From positions 62,001 to 126,000 of the forward strand of contig NZ_SEBS01000001.1 of NCBI RefSeq assembly GCF_004211145.1: DNA of 64,000 bases. The letters run 5' to 3'. Numbering within the stretch: the first letter of the stretch is position 1; each line of letters opens with the position of its first letter. This stretch comes from Flavobacterium sp. Lineage in GTDB: Bacteria; Bacteroidota; Bacteroidia; Flavobacteriales; Flavobacteriaceae. Shown here piece by piece: positions 17,230-26,469 of the stretch. A model generated the notes under the pieces. That model searched no databases. It was not told the DNA's origin and was given only the letters and a program-made list of their open reading frames with translations. A program made the position numbers and the translations under genes.

Positions 17230-18390
17230 TTATCGTGCAGCAAACGCATAAACCGTTTTGCTTGTGTATTTTTTTCCGGCTTCGAGCGTCGTCGTCGGGA
17301 ATTTTGGCTGGTTCGGAGAATCGGGATAATGTTGCGTTTCGAGGCAAAGTCCCGAGCGTTTCTCGTATTTCCCGCCATTTTTCGAGGTGTGCGTTCCGTC
17401 GAGGAAGTTTCCGCTGTAGAATTGGATCGCAGGTTCGGTCGTGGAAACCGTCATCAATCGACCCGAAGCCGCGTGATACAACGTTCCGACTTCTTTCAAA
17501 TCCGACTTTGCATCGGTGAAAACCCAGCAATGATCGAAGCCTTGGCCTTTCTTCAATTGATCGTCGGCGACTTCGATATCTTTGCCGATTAATTTCGCCG
17601 ACGTGAAATCGAATGGCGTTCCTTTGACCGTTTTCAATTCGCCCGTCGGGATCAACGTCGCGTCGACGGGAAGGAATTTGTCGGCCGCCAGGCTCAACTC
17701 GTGATCCAAAATCGTCTTGCCGTTGCCCGACAAATTGAAGTACGAATGTTGCGTCAGATTCACGATCGTATTTTTGTCCGACTCGGCTTCGTAGCCGATT
17801 TCGAGCGCATTTTCGTTTGTCAATGTGTACGTAACGGTGACCTTCAAATTTCCGGGATAACCTTCTTCGCCATCTTTCGACGTGTACGAAAGTTTGATCG
17901 CTGGTTGGTCGCCTTCGACAGTTTCAGCCGACCAGACTTTCTTGTCGAAACCCTTTCCGCCATGAAGCGAATTCGGGCCGTCGTTCACGGTCAATTGATA
18001 CGGTTTGCCGTCGAGCGCGAATTTTCCTTTGGCGATGCGGTTTCCGTAGCGTCCGATGATGCCGCCGAAGAAATACGGATTGCCGTTGAAATATTCCTCG
18101 GGCGTCGTATAACTCAACACGATGTCCTCGAATTTCCCGTTTTTGTCGGGAGCCGTGAGTTTCGTAATGATGCCGCCGAACGTGATCACGTCCATTTCCA
18201 TCCCGTTGGCGTTCGTGAGCGTGTATTTTTCGATTTTCGTGCCGTCGGCCATCGTGGCGTATTCTGATTTTACGATAGCGCTTTTCTTGGCTTCGGTCGT
18301 TTCGGTCATGTCTTTTTTGTCTTCTTTTTTGCACGCGATGAATGTCGCAGTCATCACGAGTAGCAAACAGGTTTTGTGTAAAATTTTCAT
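17230..18390 (-). CDS. galM: Aldose 1-epimerase (mutarotase), lipoprotein
   Basis: This 386-residue protein of the GalM family interconverts the alpha and beta anomers of free aldoses. Seen are GGIIGRYGNRIAKGKF, NSLHGGKGFDKKVW with the catalytic His, NLTQHSYFNLSG with the second His, and CLETQHYPDSPN with the catalytic Glu. The N-terminus MKILHKTCLLLVMTATFIAC has a lipobox ending in Cys, so it is probably periplasmic and membrane anchored. As the last gene of the operon it likely acts on arabinose released by the retaining arabinofuranosidases. Confidence 0.93.
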   Translation of the reverse strand: MKILHKTCLLLVMTATFIACKKEDKKDMTETTEAKKSAIVKSEYATMADGTKIEKYTLTNANGMEMDVITFGGIITKLTAPDKNGKFEDIVLSYTTPEEYFNGNPYFFGGIIGRYGNRIAKGKFALDGKPYQLTVNDGPNSLHGGKGFDKKVWSAETVEGDQPAIKLSYTSKDGEEGYPGNLKVTVTYTLTNENALEIGYEAESDKNTIVNLTQHSYFNLSGNGKTILDHELSLAADKFLPVDATLIPTGELKTVKGTPFDFTSAKLIGKDIEVADDQLKKGQGFDHCWVFTDAKSDLKEVGTLYHAASGRLMTVSTTEPAIQFYSGNFLDGTHTSKNGGKYEKRSGLCLETQHYPDSPNQPKFPTTTLEAGKKYTSKTVYAFAAR

Positions 18391-18404
18391 ATTGTTTTGG
18401 TTTG

Positions 18405-20384
18405 TTAGGACATTTTAATTTTAAGTACGACAAACGAATACGCCGGAATTTCAACGTTGATCGCGCCCGATTTCGTAGAGAAGTCCGACGTTTTCGGAGC
18501 GATGCTTTCGCCGTCGAATCCATTTTCAGACGACAGATTCGAACTGCCTAAAGTCGTCATTTTTCCTTTGGTAGCAAGTTTTTTGCCTTTGGTAGAAATA
18601 TCGGTTTTCTGGGCTTTGTCGGTGACATTTACGATCTTGATGATGACTTCGTTCGACGTTTTGTCGATGACCGACGTCGCGTACATCCCGTTTTGTCCCG
18701 TGATCGCCTTTCCGTTGTCGGTGATCGCGATCAAGTCGGTTCCCGCGTTGTTTCCGTATAACTGCTGCACGTAATAATTCGGCGTCGCATACGAATTCAA
18801 GTTGTTGAACCAGATCAGGTCGGGCGTCCATTGCCAACCTTCGGCGTGAGCGAAAAGAGGCGCGTACGAAGTCATGTTCACGACATCGGCGTTGCGCTCC
18901 AAACCGGTCATGAAAGCGGCTTCGGCGAGTGCGCAGTCCCAGTTGTTCTTGTTGTCGGGCGACGCGATCGCGTTCGATTGGGCCGCGTATTCACCCGCGA
19001 AAACCTTGGGGCCGCGACGGTCGTATTTGTCGTAACGCGTCGCATTTTCCTTGAACCATTGAGGCGAATTGTAGTAATGTTCATCGACGAGTTGGGCATT
19101 CAATTCCTTGAGTTGTTGCCATCCGAAGTCGAAATAATCGCCCGTCGGGAAAGGTCCCGATCCCGAAACGATCTTGATGTTCGGGTATTTCTTATGGATC
19201 GCCTTCTCGAAAACCTTGTAACGGTCGATGTAATCCTGTCCCCATTGTTCGTTTCCGACGCCGATGAATTTGAGGTTGAACGGGTGCGGATGACCCATTT
19301 CAGCACGTACTTTTCCCCAAGCGGTCGATTGGTCGCCGTTCGCGAATTCGATGAGATCGAGCGCATCCTGGACGTATGGATCGAGCTGGTCCATCGGAAC
19401 CAATTCGGCCGTGTTGAACTGGCACGCCATTCCGCAACTCAAGATCGGCAGCGGCGTCGCGCCTATATCTTCAGACAATTGGAAATATTCGAAGAACCCG
19501 AGGCCGAATGTCTGGAAATAATCGGGTGCCAATTTGTGCGCGAATTCGGTGTTCCAGCGGTTGATCAACAGCTCGCGGTCTTCGACTTTGCCGATCGATT
19601 TCTTCCATTGGTAACGTTGCGCCAGCGTCCGACCTTCGACGATGCATCCGCCCGGAAAGCGCAAAAATCCTGGATTCAAATCGTAGAGTTTCTGTACTAA
19701 ATCCTTGCGCATTCCGCCCGGACGGCCTTTCCACGTGTCTTGCGGAAACACCGAAATCATGTCGAGATTGATCACTCCTTCGCCTTCGAACGTGATTTTG
19801 AGTTGTGCTTTGGCTTCGGTCTTGGTCGGCTTCAAAACGGCCGTATATTTTTTCCAGTCTTTCGACGCCGGGCTTACGGTCGCCTCACTAATGACCGCGC
19901 CCGAGGCATCGATAAACTGTACTTTTATTTTTGAGATGTTGCCCGATTGGTTGGCCGCCATCAAAGACAAATTGTATGTTTCGCCCTGTTTGACGCCCAT
20001 TCCGCGGAAACCTTCGTTGATGAGCGCGTAGCCTTTGTCATCTTTGACTTCGACGCGACAGATGAATTTGTTGGTCTTTCCTTCGGATTTTATGACGGTC
20101 GCATAACCCGATTCGGTGTTCAATTTGTGCCGGTCGGAATTGGGTTGCAGCCAGCCCATGAGCGGCGTTTCGAATTCGAAGGAGCGGTTTTTGACCATTT
20201 CGGCATAGAGGCCGCCGTCAGCTCCGAAGTTGATGTCTTCGAAGAAAATGCCGTACATCGTGGGTTCGATTTTGACGCCCGTGTCTTTGAAGTCGAGCGT
20301 GTATTTGTTTTGTGCCGACGCGATTGCCGTGATTGCAAGCGCAAAAGCCGCGGATAGAAGAGATTGTTTGATGTTTATGTTCAT
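18405..20384 (-). CDS. GH51 alpha-L-arabinofuranosidase with N-terminal carbohydrate-binding-like domain
   Basis: This 659-residue exported enzyme (signal peptide ending AIASAQ) has the GH51 catalytic pair: the acid/base Glu in FIGVGNEQWGQDY near residue 380 and the nucleophile Glu in VFAGEYAAQS near 460. A beta-sandwich of the CBM4_9 type (about residues 90-230) precedes the barrel, and a C-terminal beta domain follows. It removes alpha-L-arabinofuranose from arabinan or arabinoxylan. It is 14 bp upstream of galM; the 149-bp gap on its other side holds an inverted repeat. Confidence 0.92.
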   Translation of the reverse strand: MNINIKQSLLSAAFALAITAIASAQNKYTLDFKDTGVKIEPTMYGIFFEDINFGADGGLYAEMVKNRSFEFETPLMGWLQPNSDRHKLNTESGYATVIKSEGKTNKFICRVEVKDDKGYALINEGFRGMGVKQGETYNLSLMAANQSGNISKIKVQFIDASGAVISEATVSPASKDWKKYTAVLKPTKTEAKAQLKITFEGEGVINLDMISVFPQDTWKGRPGGMRKDLVQKLYDLNPGFLRFPGGCIVEGRTLAQRYQWKKSIGKVEDRELLINRWNTEFAHKLAPDYFQTFGLGFFEYFQLSEDIGATPLPILSCGMACQFNTAELVPMDQLDPYVQDALDLIEFANGDQSTAWGKVRAEMGHPHPFNLKFIGVGNEQWGQDYIDRYKVFEKAIHKKYPNIKIVSGSGPFPTGDYFDFGWQQLKELNAQLVDEHYYNSPQWFKENATRYDKYDRRGPKVFAGEYAAQSNAIASPDNKNNWDCALAEAAFMTGLERNADVVNMTSYAPLFAHAEGWQWTPDLIWFNNLNSYATPNYYVQQLYGNNAGTDLIAITDNGKAITGQNGMYATSVIDKTSNEVIIKIVNVTDKAQKTDISTKGKKLATKGKMTTLGSSNLSSENGFDGESIAPKTSDFSTKSGAINVEIPAYSFVVLKIKMS

Positions 20385-20427
20385 TTTGGTTCGCAGTTTT
20401 ATTTTTGTTGCGGTTATTTTTTTTTCG

Positions 20428-20525
20428 CCACGGATACACGGATTTTCACGGATTTTTTGTCATTAAATAGCAATCCGAAGTCTGCCGTTTAGCGGTTGGA
20501 TCCGTGGAAATCCGTGGAATCCGTG
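20428..20525. repeat. CACGGAT-rich imperfect inverted repeat inside the operon
   Basis: About 25 bases (20428-20452) built from CACGGAT units pair with about 26 bases (20500-20525) built from ATCCGTGG units, with two or three mismatches. The hairpin separates the GH127 and GH51 genes of the same operon and may be a processing or attenuation element. Similar text is common between genes in Bacteroidota; that comparison is from memory. Confidence 0.7.
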
Positions 20526-20533
20526 GCCAAATC

Positions 20534-22507
20534 TTATATTCGTGGCAGCCAAACTTTCATCTTCCCAACGCCTCGGTTCGACCAAGCATAATATGGGATT
20601 GCCGTGAAAATCTTGTTTTCGTTTTGCATTTGGATGGTTTGCACGCCAAACAATAAATCAGGGCGTTTTTTGATGCTGAATTTACTCGTATTCGAAATCG
20701 CCAAAGCGTCAAAAACTTTCGCATTGTCAACTTCCTCGAAGGCGTAAACAAGCGGGCCGTATTCCAATGCCGTCTTTCCTTTGTCGTCCTGAATCTTTTC
20801 GTTGGCGACGACTTCACGCACTTCCATCGGGAAATTGATTTCGACGTTATCGTTATTCTTCCAGTTTCGGGTTACGATGAAATAACCGTTTTCGATTTTC
20901 GAAGTTACTTTTTTCCCGTTGATTTTCAGTTCGGGAATCGCCGATGACTTTGTTTCGTAGCTATACAAATCAGACGGCAAGACCTCGTTTCTCGCCCAAC
21001 CCGGAACGCGCAATTTCACCGTGAAGTTCCCGTCTTTTTCAGGGTTGACAGTAACTTTGACTTTCCCGTTCCACGGATATTCTGTCAGTTGGCTAACTGC
21101 AACTTTTTGGCCGTTTAGGTTTACGTTGGCGTTGTTCGACATGTATAGGTTTACGTACAACGTGTCTTTCTGTTTCGCATAGATCAAACCCGGAATCGCG
21201 GGAATGAATCGGATCAGGTTCGTCGGGCAACACGAACAATCGAACCAACCTTGGCGCGTGCATGAACCGCGATTGGATTGGTATTTCGCGTCGGATTCGA
21301 GTGCGTTCGGATAGAAAAATTCGGTTCCCGAAAGTGAAACCCCTGAGATCAAACCGTTATACATCGTGCGTTCGAGAACATCGTAATATTTAACGTTCCC
21401 GTATAAATTAAACATACGCTCGTTCCAGTAGACGTCACCGATCGCGGCGCAGGTTTCGTTGTAAGCCGTCAGGTTCGGGAGTTCATAATTTTCGCCGAAC
21501 GCTTCCCCGTCGTGTTTCGCCCCGATGCCGCCCGTGAGATACATTTTCTTGTCGACCATGTTATCCCAAAGTTTGTTTATCGCCGTTTCATATCCGTTAT
21601 CCTGATAGATCGCGGCGATATCGGTCATTCCGGCGTACATATAAGTCGCCCGGACCGCATGCCCGACAACCTCATCCTGTTGTACGACCGGAATATGATC
21701 TTGGGAATAAGCGCCATACAGCTCGTGGCTTTTGGCATTGCCGCGGTTATCGAGGAAATATTTCGCGAGTTTGAGATAGTCTTCTTTTTTCGTGATCTGA
21801 TACAATTTGATCAGACCGGTTTCGATGATCTGATGTCCCGGAACGCGTTGCAATTTTCCGGGTTCGTCGCCGAAAGTCTTCACGAAGAGGTCGGCGTTCT
21901 TGAGCGCGATGTCGAGGAAATTGCGCTTTCCAGTCGCCCAAAAATGTGTTGCGGCGGCTTCGTACAAATGCCCGGCGTTGTAATCCTCGTGGCTCATGAA
22001 CATGAATTCCCAGCGCTCGCCCTTTTCCACCTTAACCCAAGTGGCGGGCGGTTTGGCGGGATTTATCGTGCGCCAGGTCGTGAGATAGCCATCTTTTTCC
22101 TGCCCGACCTTTACGATCGAAATGATCGAATCGAGTGTTCTTTCGAGTTTCGGGTTCGGTGAAGAAATCAACGAGTTCGACGCGCCTTCGATGATCTTGT
22201 AAACATCGGTATCGTCAAACGGCATCTGGCCTTTTACCTCGCCTTTCATTTGACCGCCAGCGATCAGGAAATTGTCGAAACGGCCTTCGTCGGCGCATTT
22301 TTTAATCGCGTAGTAAATGGTTTTTTCCTGGACGCGCTTGATGATCGGAAGCCAAAAATTGTCGGTGACTTTCACGTCGGCAATTGGAACCGACTCGATC
22401 GGATAACTTCCTTTGGGTTGGCTAACCGCAATTTTTTGGCTGTTATCGTTCTTGAAAACGAAGAACAAAAAAGGGAAAACGGCTATAGAGATCTTGAAAT
22501 AATTCAT
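20534..22507 (-). CDS. GH127 beta-L-arabinofuranosidase
   Basis: This 657-residue protein equals the length of the founding GH127 enzyme HypBA1 (658). The metal-thiolate site is intact: ETC near residue 345 and a CSCCPTN cluster near 425, with another Glu sixteen residues before the ETC Glu (DGEAFGE), the spacing seen in HypBA1 (E322, E338, C340, C417, C418). It should cleave beta-L-arabinofuranosyl ends, a linkage the GH43/GH51 enzymes do not attack. The N-terminus is a hydrophobic anchor or signal. ATG 22507 overlaps the upstream GH51 stop by four bases. Confidence 0.92.
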   Translation of the reverse strand: MNYFKISIAVFPFLFFVFKNDNSQKIAVSQPKGSYPIESVPIADVKVTDNFWLPIIKRVQEKTIYYAIKKCADEGRFDNFLIAGGQMKGEVKGQMPFDDTDVYKIIEGASNSLISSPNPKLERTLDSIISIVKVGQEKDGYLTTWRTINPAKPPATWVKVEKGERWEFMFMSHEDYNAGHLYEAAATHFWATGKRNFLDIALKNADLFVKTFGDEPGKLQRVPGHQIIETGLIKLYQITKKEDYLKLAKYFLDNRGNAKSHELYGAYSQDHIPVVQQDEVVGHAVRATYMYAGMTDIAAIYQDNGYETAINKLWDNMVDKKMYLTGGIGAKHDGEAFGENYELPNLTAYNETCAAIGDVYWNERMFNLYGNVKYYDVLERTMYNGLISGVSLSGTEFFYPNALESDAKYQSNRGSCTRQGWFDCSCCPTNLIRFIPAIPGLIYAKQKDTLYVNLYMSNNANVNLNGQKVAVSQLTEYPWNGKVKVTVNPEKDGNFTVKLRVPGWARNEVLPSDLYSYETKSSAIPELKINGKKVTSKIENGYFIVTRNWKNNDNVEINFPMEVREVVANEKIQDDKGKTALEYGPLVYAFEEVDNAKVFDALAISNTSKFSIKKRPDLLFGVQTIQMQNENKIFTAIPYYAWSNRGVGKMKVWLPRI

Positions 22508-24558
22508 ATCTGTTGCAATTCAAAACGGTACAAATTAATTGTGGCCGCGGGTATCGAATATTGGGTATTCCTATTGGAATTGGTATTTTTTATCGGGTAT
22601 TCGGTGACGGTGACTTCGGGTTTTTGATTGACGATGTTGCGGGCGTTTATTGACCTGCCGGACATTTTCCAGACTTTACCTATGCCTGTTCTCAAAGTTC
22701 CGAAATCAAAGACGATAGATTGGTCTTTTTCAGTCGGATTGATGACTGATACCGTAATTGCTTTTCCGTCCTCGGTGATTGCCGCGACGACATCGAGCGG
22801 ATAACAATTCCCGCCCGCATTTTCAGCGGGTTGGTCACCGCCGATCGGCCACTTCGGATCCGGTTGTGGTGAGTTCGCCGAAACAAAAATCGGGGTTTTA
22901 CCGAATTGATCACCGTAGAGTTTGAACAGCAATCCCGTCGAGTTGTAGTCGGCGGCCGTATCGGTAAAGGACAACGTCGAAGTCGCGAAAGTGAATCCCG
23001 CCATCTTGAACAAATCGGTATGGCGGAACAATTCGTGCAAACCGCGCGCGTGCCCGATCGTAACGCCAAGCGTCGGTTTTGGATGCACCCAATTCGTGTA
23101 ATACGTCCATTCATCGAGATATACGGGAATTTTTTCAGCACCCGGAATCAGTTCGCGGTATTTTTTATAATGGATGGATTTTGACTTGATACGGTTCGCG
23201 GGGCGTCGCGTCCAGTCTTCCAAAGGTTCAGAAACTTCGACGTATTTCCCTTTTTCAAGATCGAATCTCTCGTTGACCGAACAGTAGAAATGCTCGCTGA
23301 TGAATTTGATTTTCTCGCCCGATTTCAACATTCCGCCCGTCCAGTCGGTTTCTGACAAGTAGTCGGGAATCACGTTGCCGTCAGTGCGTTTTGCACATTC
23401 GGTGACCGTCATTTCCTCAATCGATGCGCCGGAACCGATGAGCTCCAACGTCGGATCTTTCTCGAGCATTTTCTCGACGAACATGTTGTGTTTGATGATG
23501 TACTGTTTCAACGACAAATGCCCGAGTTGCCACCAACCATAACTTTCGTTTCCGACGCACCATTTTTTGATGCCGTACGGTTGCGGATGGCCGTTAGCCG
23601 CCCGAAGTTTGCCCATATCAGTAGAAATATCGCCGTTTACGTACTCGACCCAATTCGCCGCCGACGTCGCGTCTCCGAAACCTGCGTTGACGGTCATCGC
23701 CAGTTCGACGTTTACAAGTTCTGAGAAACGGATCATTTCTTCGGTCCCGACGTCGTTGTCCTCGAGGCATTCCCAAGCGAATTCATAACGGGGCGCGCGT
23801 TTGTCGCGATTTCCGACACCGTCGCGCCAATCGTAGGCCGAAATGAAATTCCCGCCCCAGCGATATATTTTGGAGTTGAGACCTTTGAGTAATTTTATAA
23901 CGTCGGATCGGAAACCGTCGATGTTGTCGGCCGGCATTAAGGAAACCGCGCCGATGTGGAAATTCCCATTTCCTTTTCCGACGATTTCCAATGTCGCATC
24001 GGCGATGTCGTTCGAAGCGATAAACGAAAAATCATAGCGGTTATACGTTTCGGTCGGTGTGATAGAAATGGTTTCGGGTTTAGCGTTTTTGACGTTCAGA
24101 CGGAGCTGAACCGAAACAGCTGAAGTCGCTTTTAAAAAGATGTGTCCGACGTATTTTTTCCCTTTCAGTAATGCGATTCCCGTTTGCGAGATGCCGTTTT
24201 CAGCGGTTTCCGAAGTCGTGATTTTTGGAGAATGGTTCCCGACGTACGCATCGGTTTTGTCCATTTCAACTTTACCGATCGGCGTCCATTGGTTGATTTT
24301 TTGCTTGCGGTTTTTGGGAACCAACACCTCATCGTCGTCGATCGCATAGAAGAATTTCCTGTCGTCGAGGAGTTCGCTCCATAAACAATCGTCCACCAAA
24401 TTGCCCACATCGTCGTTGCCGAGGTTTTCCATGAACATGCCGTAAAGTTCATCGGCGATCGGTTCACCTTTTTTCGACGCGTCGATTTTTACCGACAGCT
24501 GCGAAAACGCCGGAACACCAACAAAAAACAACAATATGAAATGAAAATTTTTCATCAA
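22504..24558 (-). CDS. GH51-like alpha-L-arabinofuranosidase
   Basis: This 684-residue exported protein (signal peptide ending PAFSQ) carries an acid/base Glu in WCVGNESYGWWQLGH near residue 335 and a nucleophile Glu in VYLDEWTYYTNW near 480, then a C-terminal beta domain. The active-site loop differs from the other two GH51 proteins of the locus, which suggests another linkage or chain-length preference. It overlaps its neighbours by four bases on both sides, so the three genes are tightly coupled. Confidence 0.88.
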   Translation of the reverse strand: MMKNFHFILLFFVGVPAFSQLSVKIDASKKGEPIADELYGMFMENLGNDDVGNLVDDCLWSELLDDRKFFYAIDDDEVLVPKNRKQKINQWTPIGKVEMDKTDAYVGNHSPKITTSETAENGISQTGIALLKGKKYVGHIFLKATSAVSVQLRLNVKNAKPETISITPTETYNRYDFSFIASNDIADATLEIVGKGNGNFHIGAVSLMPADNIDGFRSDVIKLLKGLNSKIYRWGGNFISAYDWRDGVGNRDKRAPRYEFAWECLEDNDVGTEEMIRFSELVNVELAMTVNAGFGDATSAANWVEYVNGDISTDMGKLRAANGHPQPYGIKKWCVGNESYGWWQLGHLSLKQYIIKHNMFVEKMLEKDPTLELIGSGASIEEMTVTECAKRTDGNVIPDYLSETDWTGGMLKSGEKIKFISEHFYCSVNERFDLEKGKYVEVSEPLEDWTRRPANRIKSKSIHYKKYRELIPGAEKIPVYLDEWTYYTNWVHPKPTLGVTIGHARGLHELFRHTDLFKMAGFTFATSTLSFTDTAADYNSTGLLFKLYGDQFGKTPIFVSANSPQPDPKWPIGGDQPAENAGGNCYPLDVVAAITEDGKAITVSVINPTEKDQSIVFDFGTLRTGIGKVWKMSGRSINARNIVNQKPEVTVTEYPIKNTNSNRNTQYSIPAATINLYRFELQQI

Positions 24559-25547
24559 TTCATCGGCTCGACTTTGGGCCAGCCGTTATCCCATTTGATT
24601 TCCTTGATCTTCAATTTCGGTTTGCCTTTGTCGTTCGAATCGTAGGCGTGGAAAACGAGATAATCCTTGCCGCCGAACGTGTACGCGCTGTTGTGCCCCG
24701 CGCCTGCCCAGTTTTTATTACCCTCGATGACTAACGTTCCGCCGCCTTGGAACAATGACTTTCCATCGGCGTCGAGATACGGGCCGAAAACGTCTTTAGA
24801 TTTTCCGACGACGACTTTATACGTGGAATTCTCGCCTCGACAGCAAAAATCCCAAGAAACGAACAGGTAGTAAAATCCGTCTTTTTTGAAGATGAAAGGC
24901 GCTTCGATCGCGGCGTTTCCGGGATCTTTGTCGTCCAATTTGAAATCTCTTTCGCGTCTTGCGACCGTAAACCATTCCTCAGGTTTCGCCACCGATTTGA
25001 AGTCGGGCGAAAGCTTGACCATTTTCATTCCGTCCCAAAAAGAACCGAACGTGAGCCAAGGTGTTCCTTTTTCGTCGATGACGAGATTCGGGTCGATCGC
25101 GTTCCACAAATCGCGGTTCGGAATTGATTGGATCACGATGCCGTGGTCTTCCCATTTATAGTTTTTGTCGGATGGATTCAAGGTTTTATTCGTGGCGACT
25201 CCAATCGCCGACGTGTTTTTCGCGAACGAAGAAACTGAGTAGTACAAGTAATATTGTCCGTTGTGGAATGAAATGTCGGGTGCCCAAATGTGGTTCTTGA
25301 AATCGGCCGCGACTGATGTTCCCCATTTCGGAGCTTCGGGAAAAACAGGGTTTTCCTTTTTCCAATCTTGCCTGTCGGTCGATGAAAACATCGAAATGCC
25401 TTTGCCCGTGCAGAACAAATAATACGTGCCGTTTTGCTCGATCATTACCGGATCGTGTACGATTGTCTCGTTTATGGGCAACGTTTCCTGCGAAAAAACG
25501 CTGCCATAAACGAATAACAAACCAAAAAATCTAACCCAAATATTCAT
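24555..25547 (-). CDS. GH43 arabinanase/arabinosidase
   Basis: This 330-residue secreted protein (signal peptide ending GSVFSQ) is a five-bladed GH43 enzyme. Catalytic carboxylates are in IVHDPVM (base Asp), NAIDPNLV (pKa-modulating Asp) and EAPFIF (acid Glu). The IWAPDISFHNGQYYLYYS blade is typical of the arabinan endo-1,5-alpha-L-arabinanase branch. The C-terminal GHNSAY offers the usual central His. It should cut alpha-1,5-arabinan; endo or exo mode cannot be decided here. Confidence 0.88.
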   Translation of the reverse strand: MNIWVRFFGLLFVYGSVFSQETLPINETIVHDPVMIEQNGTYYLFCTGKGISMFSSTDRQDWKKENPVFPEAPKWGTSVAADFKNHIWAPDISFHNGQYYLYYSVSSFAKNTSAIGVATNKTLNPSDKNYKWEDHGIVIQSIPNRDLWNAIDPNLVIDEKGTPWLTFGSFWDGMKMVKLSPDFKSVAKPEEWFTVARRERDFKLDDKDPGNAAIEAPFIFKKDGFYYLFVSWDFCCRGENSTYKVVVGKSKDVFGPYLDADGKSLFQGGGTLVIEGNKNWAGAGHNSAYTFGGKDYLVFHAYDSNDKGKPKLKIKEIKWDNGWPKVEPMN

Positions 25548-25548
25548 A

Positions 25549-26469
25549 TTATTTTATGCCTTCAGACGTCATGACCACGCGTTTCATGGTCCCGTCAGGA
25601 TTGTAGAAAAGTTGATCGATGCATACCGAGCGACGGAAACTTCCTCCGTTTGGCTGGACCGCGCCGTTGTGGTAAATGAAATACGACTTGCCTTTGAAAT
25701 CGATGATAGACTGGTGGTTCGTGTTGCAGTTCCCGGCGAGTTCGTTGAGAATTCCTTTGTATTCCCACGGCCCCGTCGGCGATTTGCTCATGGCGTAGGC
25801 GATCTTCTCGGGGAATTCGTAAGCGTATGACAAATAGTACCAATTTCCGCGCTTATGCAACCACGGCGCCTCGGTGAAATTCGGCAATTTTATGGCGGTT
25901 ATACTTCCTGAGAATTCCGTCATGTTTTCGTTGAGCTTGACGTATTTGCACACTTGGTTTCCCCAGTATAAATAGGCTTGCTTATCATCGTCGATGAAAA
26001 CCGTCGGGTCGATATCGTCCCAGGCGATCGCGACTTGTTTGGTCATGTCGTTCGTAATCAATGCCTTCCCGATAGCGTCCTTAAACGGGCCGAGAGGTGA
26101 ATCTGAAACCGCGACTCCTATGGCTTTTCCCGCAATCGTCGCGTGCTCGACGGTAACATACCAGTAGAATTTCCCGTTGCGTTCGATGACTTGCGACGCC
26201 CAGGCCTCGCCTTTCGCCCATTTGAAATCGGTCGCTTTGAGCGGTACTTTGTGGGGTTTCCAGGTTTTCATATCAGCCGACGAATAGACGTGCCATTCGT
26301 TCATCTTATAAAAATTGAAATCGTTGGGCGCTTCGTCATGACCCGCATACAAATACACCGAATCCTTGTGAACGAGCGCGGCCGGATCGCCGAGATACAC
26401 GTCTTTTATGATCGGGTTTTGAGCCGAACAGCTAATTGAAACGAGGAAGAATAACAGCAACTTTCTCAT
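25549..26469 (-). CDS. GH43 family glycosidase (alpha-L-arabinofuranosidase-like)
   Basis: This 306-residue protein has a signal peptide (MRKLLLFFLVSISCSAQ) and a single GH43 propeller. The carboxylates are in YLGDPAALV, DDIDPTVF and TEAPWLHK. The start is ATG 26469, which overlaps the upstream stop as TGATG; the 31-residue ORF-track extension is from another frame. It sits one base before the next GH43 gene. It is likely a side-chain or exo-acting arabinofuranosidase, inferred from its small single-domain form. Confidence 0.87.
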   Translation of the reverse strand: MRKLLLFFLVSISCSAQNPIIKDVYLGDPAALVHKDSVYLYAGHDEAPNDFNFYKMNEWHVYSSADMKTWKPHKVPLKATDFKWAKGEAWASQVIERNGKFYWYVTVEHATIAGKAIGVAVSDSPLGPFKDAIGKALITNDMTKQVAIAWDDIDPTVFIDDDKQAYLYWGNQVCKYVKLNENMTEFSGSITAIKLPNFTEAPWLHKRGNWYYLSYAYEFPEKIAYAMSKSPTGPWEYKGILNELAGNCNTNHQSIIDFKGKSYFIYHNGAVQPNGGSFRRSVCIDQLFYNPDGTMKRVVMTSEGIK

